Shown in pieces: positions 20,766-21,633 of a stretch of 21,633 bases of DNA (positions are counted from its first letter, which is position 1; each line of letters begins with the position of its first letter). A program made the translations under genes and the position numbers. Source of the stretch: Chloromonas sp. AAM2. Its lineage: Eukaryota > Chlorophyta > Chlorophyceae > Chlamydomonadales > Chlamydomonadaceae. Location: NCBI GenBank assembly GCA_004335635.1, contig QAXH01006792.1:11954-33586 (forward strand). The letters run 5' to 3'. A model generated the notes under the pieces. That model was not told the DNA's origin. It saw nothing but the letters and a program-made list of their open reading frames with translations, and made no database searches.

Positions 20766-21170
20766 ACGATGTTTGCAAGTTCTGGGACAGTTTGTAAAAA
20801 CGCCACTGGAACCAGTTGGCCGCAGTAAAAATCGGGGAGAGCAGATGGTACTACAGTGGTACTTCCGAGGTAGCGAGGGCCACTGGGATAGGTCTCAAAA
20901 CTCGGTAATGTACGTCGCCACCAAGTGCTCCAGTTGCCTGACTCTCTGACAGGAGGGATTGAGCTATTTTCCGTGGTTTTGAGCAAGCTGCCTCGCCTAC
21001 TGTAATTAAAGCTTCGAGCACCAACGCTTTGTGTCACGAGCCCCTCCCTCCCTGACTAGCCCTGGACCCGGTACTCTGGCATGAACCCTACTTCCCCCTT
21101 TTCTCCCGTCACCACACTGACTCCCAGTGTAGATCCTGGAAACTGTCCCAGAACTGGCTAACACCTTTCT
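20766..21170. mobile_element. foldback / MITE-like element with ~50-bp imperfect terminal inverted repeats
   Basis: AGTTCTGGGACAGTTT at 20778-20793 is matched by its exact reverse complement at 21140-21155. The similarity extends on both sides. Outward it is TGTTTGCA against TGTTAGCC. Inward it reaches a second matched block ACTGG after an equal 17-nt spacing in both arms, with weaker likeness beyond. The element is about 400 bp with no recognisable transposase; the plus-strand frame across it (to 20949) resembles nothing I know. I could not find a clear target-site duplication. Confidence 0.6.
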
Positions 21171-21349
21171 TTCGGCTCAGAACCGTAATGTTGCTCAAAA
21201 TGGTGCAAACCACAGTGGACACAAGTAAGGTCCCTGAGCAAGGACATGAAGCAAGTGCAATGATGAACTATCCATCGCATTTCTCGCAGTTAAATGAGTG
21301 CCTCTTCTAGACACAGGCAAGTCAGGGACATAAGCACCACTTAGAGGGG

Positions 21350-21456
21350 GTTCACACGGTAAAATTTTGGGTTCAATTTTGGGAATAACTTTGACTCAAA
21401 TTGAAAACTCACAATCTTTTTGTGTTCACACGAGAATTTTGGGTTCAATTTTGGGG
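21350..21456 (+). repeat. AT-rich direct repeat, two ~33-bp copies 74 bp apart
   Basis: GTTCACACGG followed by AATTTTGGGTTCAATTTT at 21350-21383 recurs as GTTCACACGA with the same core at 21424-21456. A third shortened core (GAAAATTTTGGGTT) occurs at about 21501. Base composition differs sharply from the GC-rich genes to the left. The repeat-like sequence seems to continue toward the window edge, so this may be the start of a larger repeat. Confidence 0.75.
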
Positions 21457-21633
21457 TTCGGTCGGTTCAGTTTCAAAAGGGGGGTGGGGGTTATTTTTTT
21501 GAAAATTTTGGGTTGGTCCATCTCAAGGACAGGTCCGTTTGAGTTCAAACTTTGACAGTAGCTCCGCAAAGGGCCAAAACCGACCCCAGAAAGCTCAAAC
21601 TCGACTTGCACTGCCAGGATCATAACATAGTCG

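Noticed and set aside
20560..20949. 129-residue plus-strand open frame with a protein-like end
   Set aside because: It runs through the left arm of the inverted-repeat element and resembles no known transposase or other family; treated as chance frame.
1..21633. CRISPR arrays, operons, tRNA/rRNA genes or prophage
   Set aside because: No regular repeat-spacer array and no tRNA- or rRNA-like sequence seen; the intron-rich eukaryotic gene structure makes bacterial features implausible.

Overview
This window looks like nuclear DNA of a green alga, most likely a chlorophyte of the Chlamydomonadales type. The genes are split into 4-9 short exons joined by GT-AG introns of about 90-1350 bp. Every recognisable product is a eukaryotic or plant-lineage protein. 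Coding stretches are GC-rich and CAG/Gln-rich. Nothing resembles bacterial operons, Shine-Dalgarno sites or CRISPR. A closer placement (for example Haematococcus-like) is only a guess.

Five genes could be rebuilt exon by exon, each with reading phase kept across every junction. (1) GCSH, the mitochondrial glycine-cleavage H protein, minus strand, 1609-2899, 5 exons, 164 aa. (2) A UCH37/UCHL5-type ubiquitin C-terminal hydrolase, plus strand, 3172-6427, 9 exons, 327 aa, with Gln79/Cys85/His164/Asp179 intact. (3) L-galactose dehydrogenase of the plant ascorbate pathway, minus strand, 6747-10721, 8 exons, 335 aa, with one GC-AG intron. (4) A PP2C-type Ser/Thr phosphatase, plus strand, 10998-15961, 6 exons, 952 aa, whose last ~540 residues are a Gly/Ser/Ala/Gln-rich tail. 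(5) An ABA4-like (DUF4281) plastid membrane protein linked to neoxanthin synthesis, minus strand, 18712-20112, 4 exons, 238 aa.

The genes alternate in direction. GCSH/UCH and L-GalDH/PP2C are head-to-head pairs whose start codons are separated by 272 and 276 bp. UCH/L-GalDH and PP2C/ABA4 are tail-to-tail. The products belong to unrelated pathways: photorespiration or one-carbon metabolism, proteasome deubiquitination, ascorbate, signalling and xanthophylls. Two of them, L-GalDH and ABA4, serve photoprotection, but nothing here shows the set is co-regulated.

The more unusual content is non-coding. A 58-bp tandem array in the UCH gene starts inside the exon and re-creates the 5' splice site in each unit. 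An inverted, decayed copy of the PP2C 5' end lies inside an L-GalDH intron. A G-run cluster sits in one divergent promoter. A ~400-bp foldback element and an AT-rich direct repeat occupy the right end. The left 1.6 kb, the 2.75 kb between PP2C and ABA4, and the right 1.5 kb hold no gene I can name.
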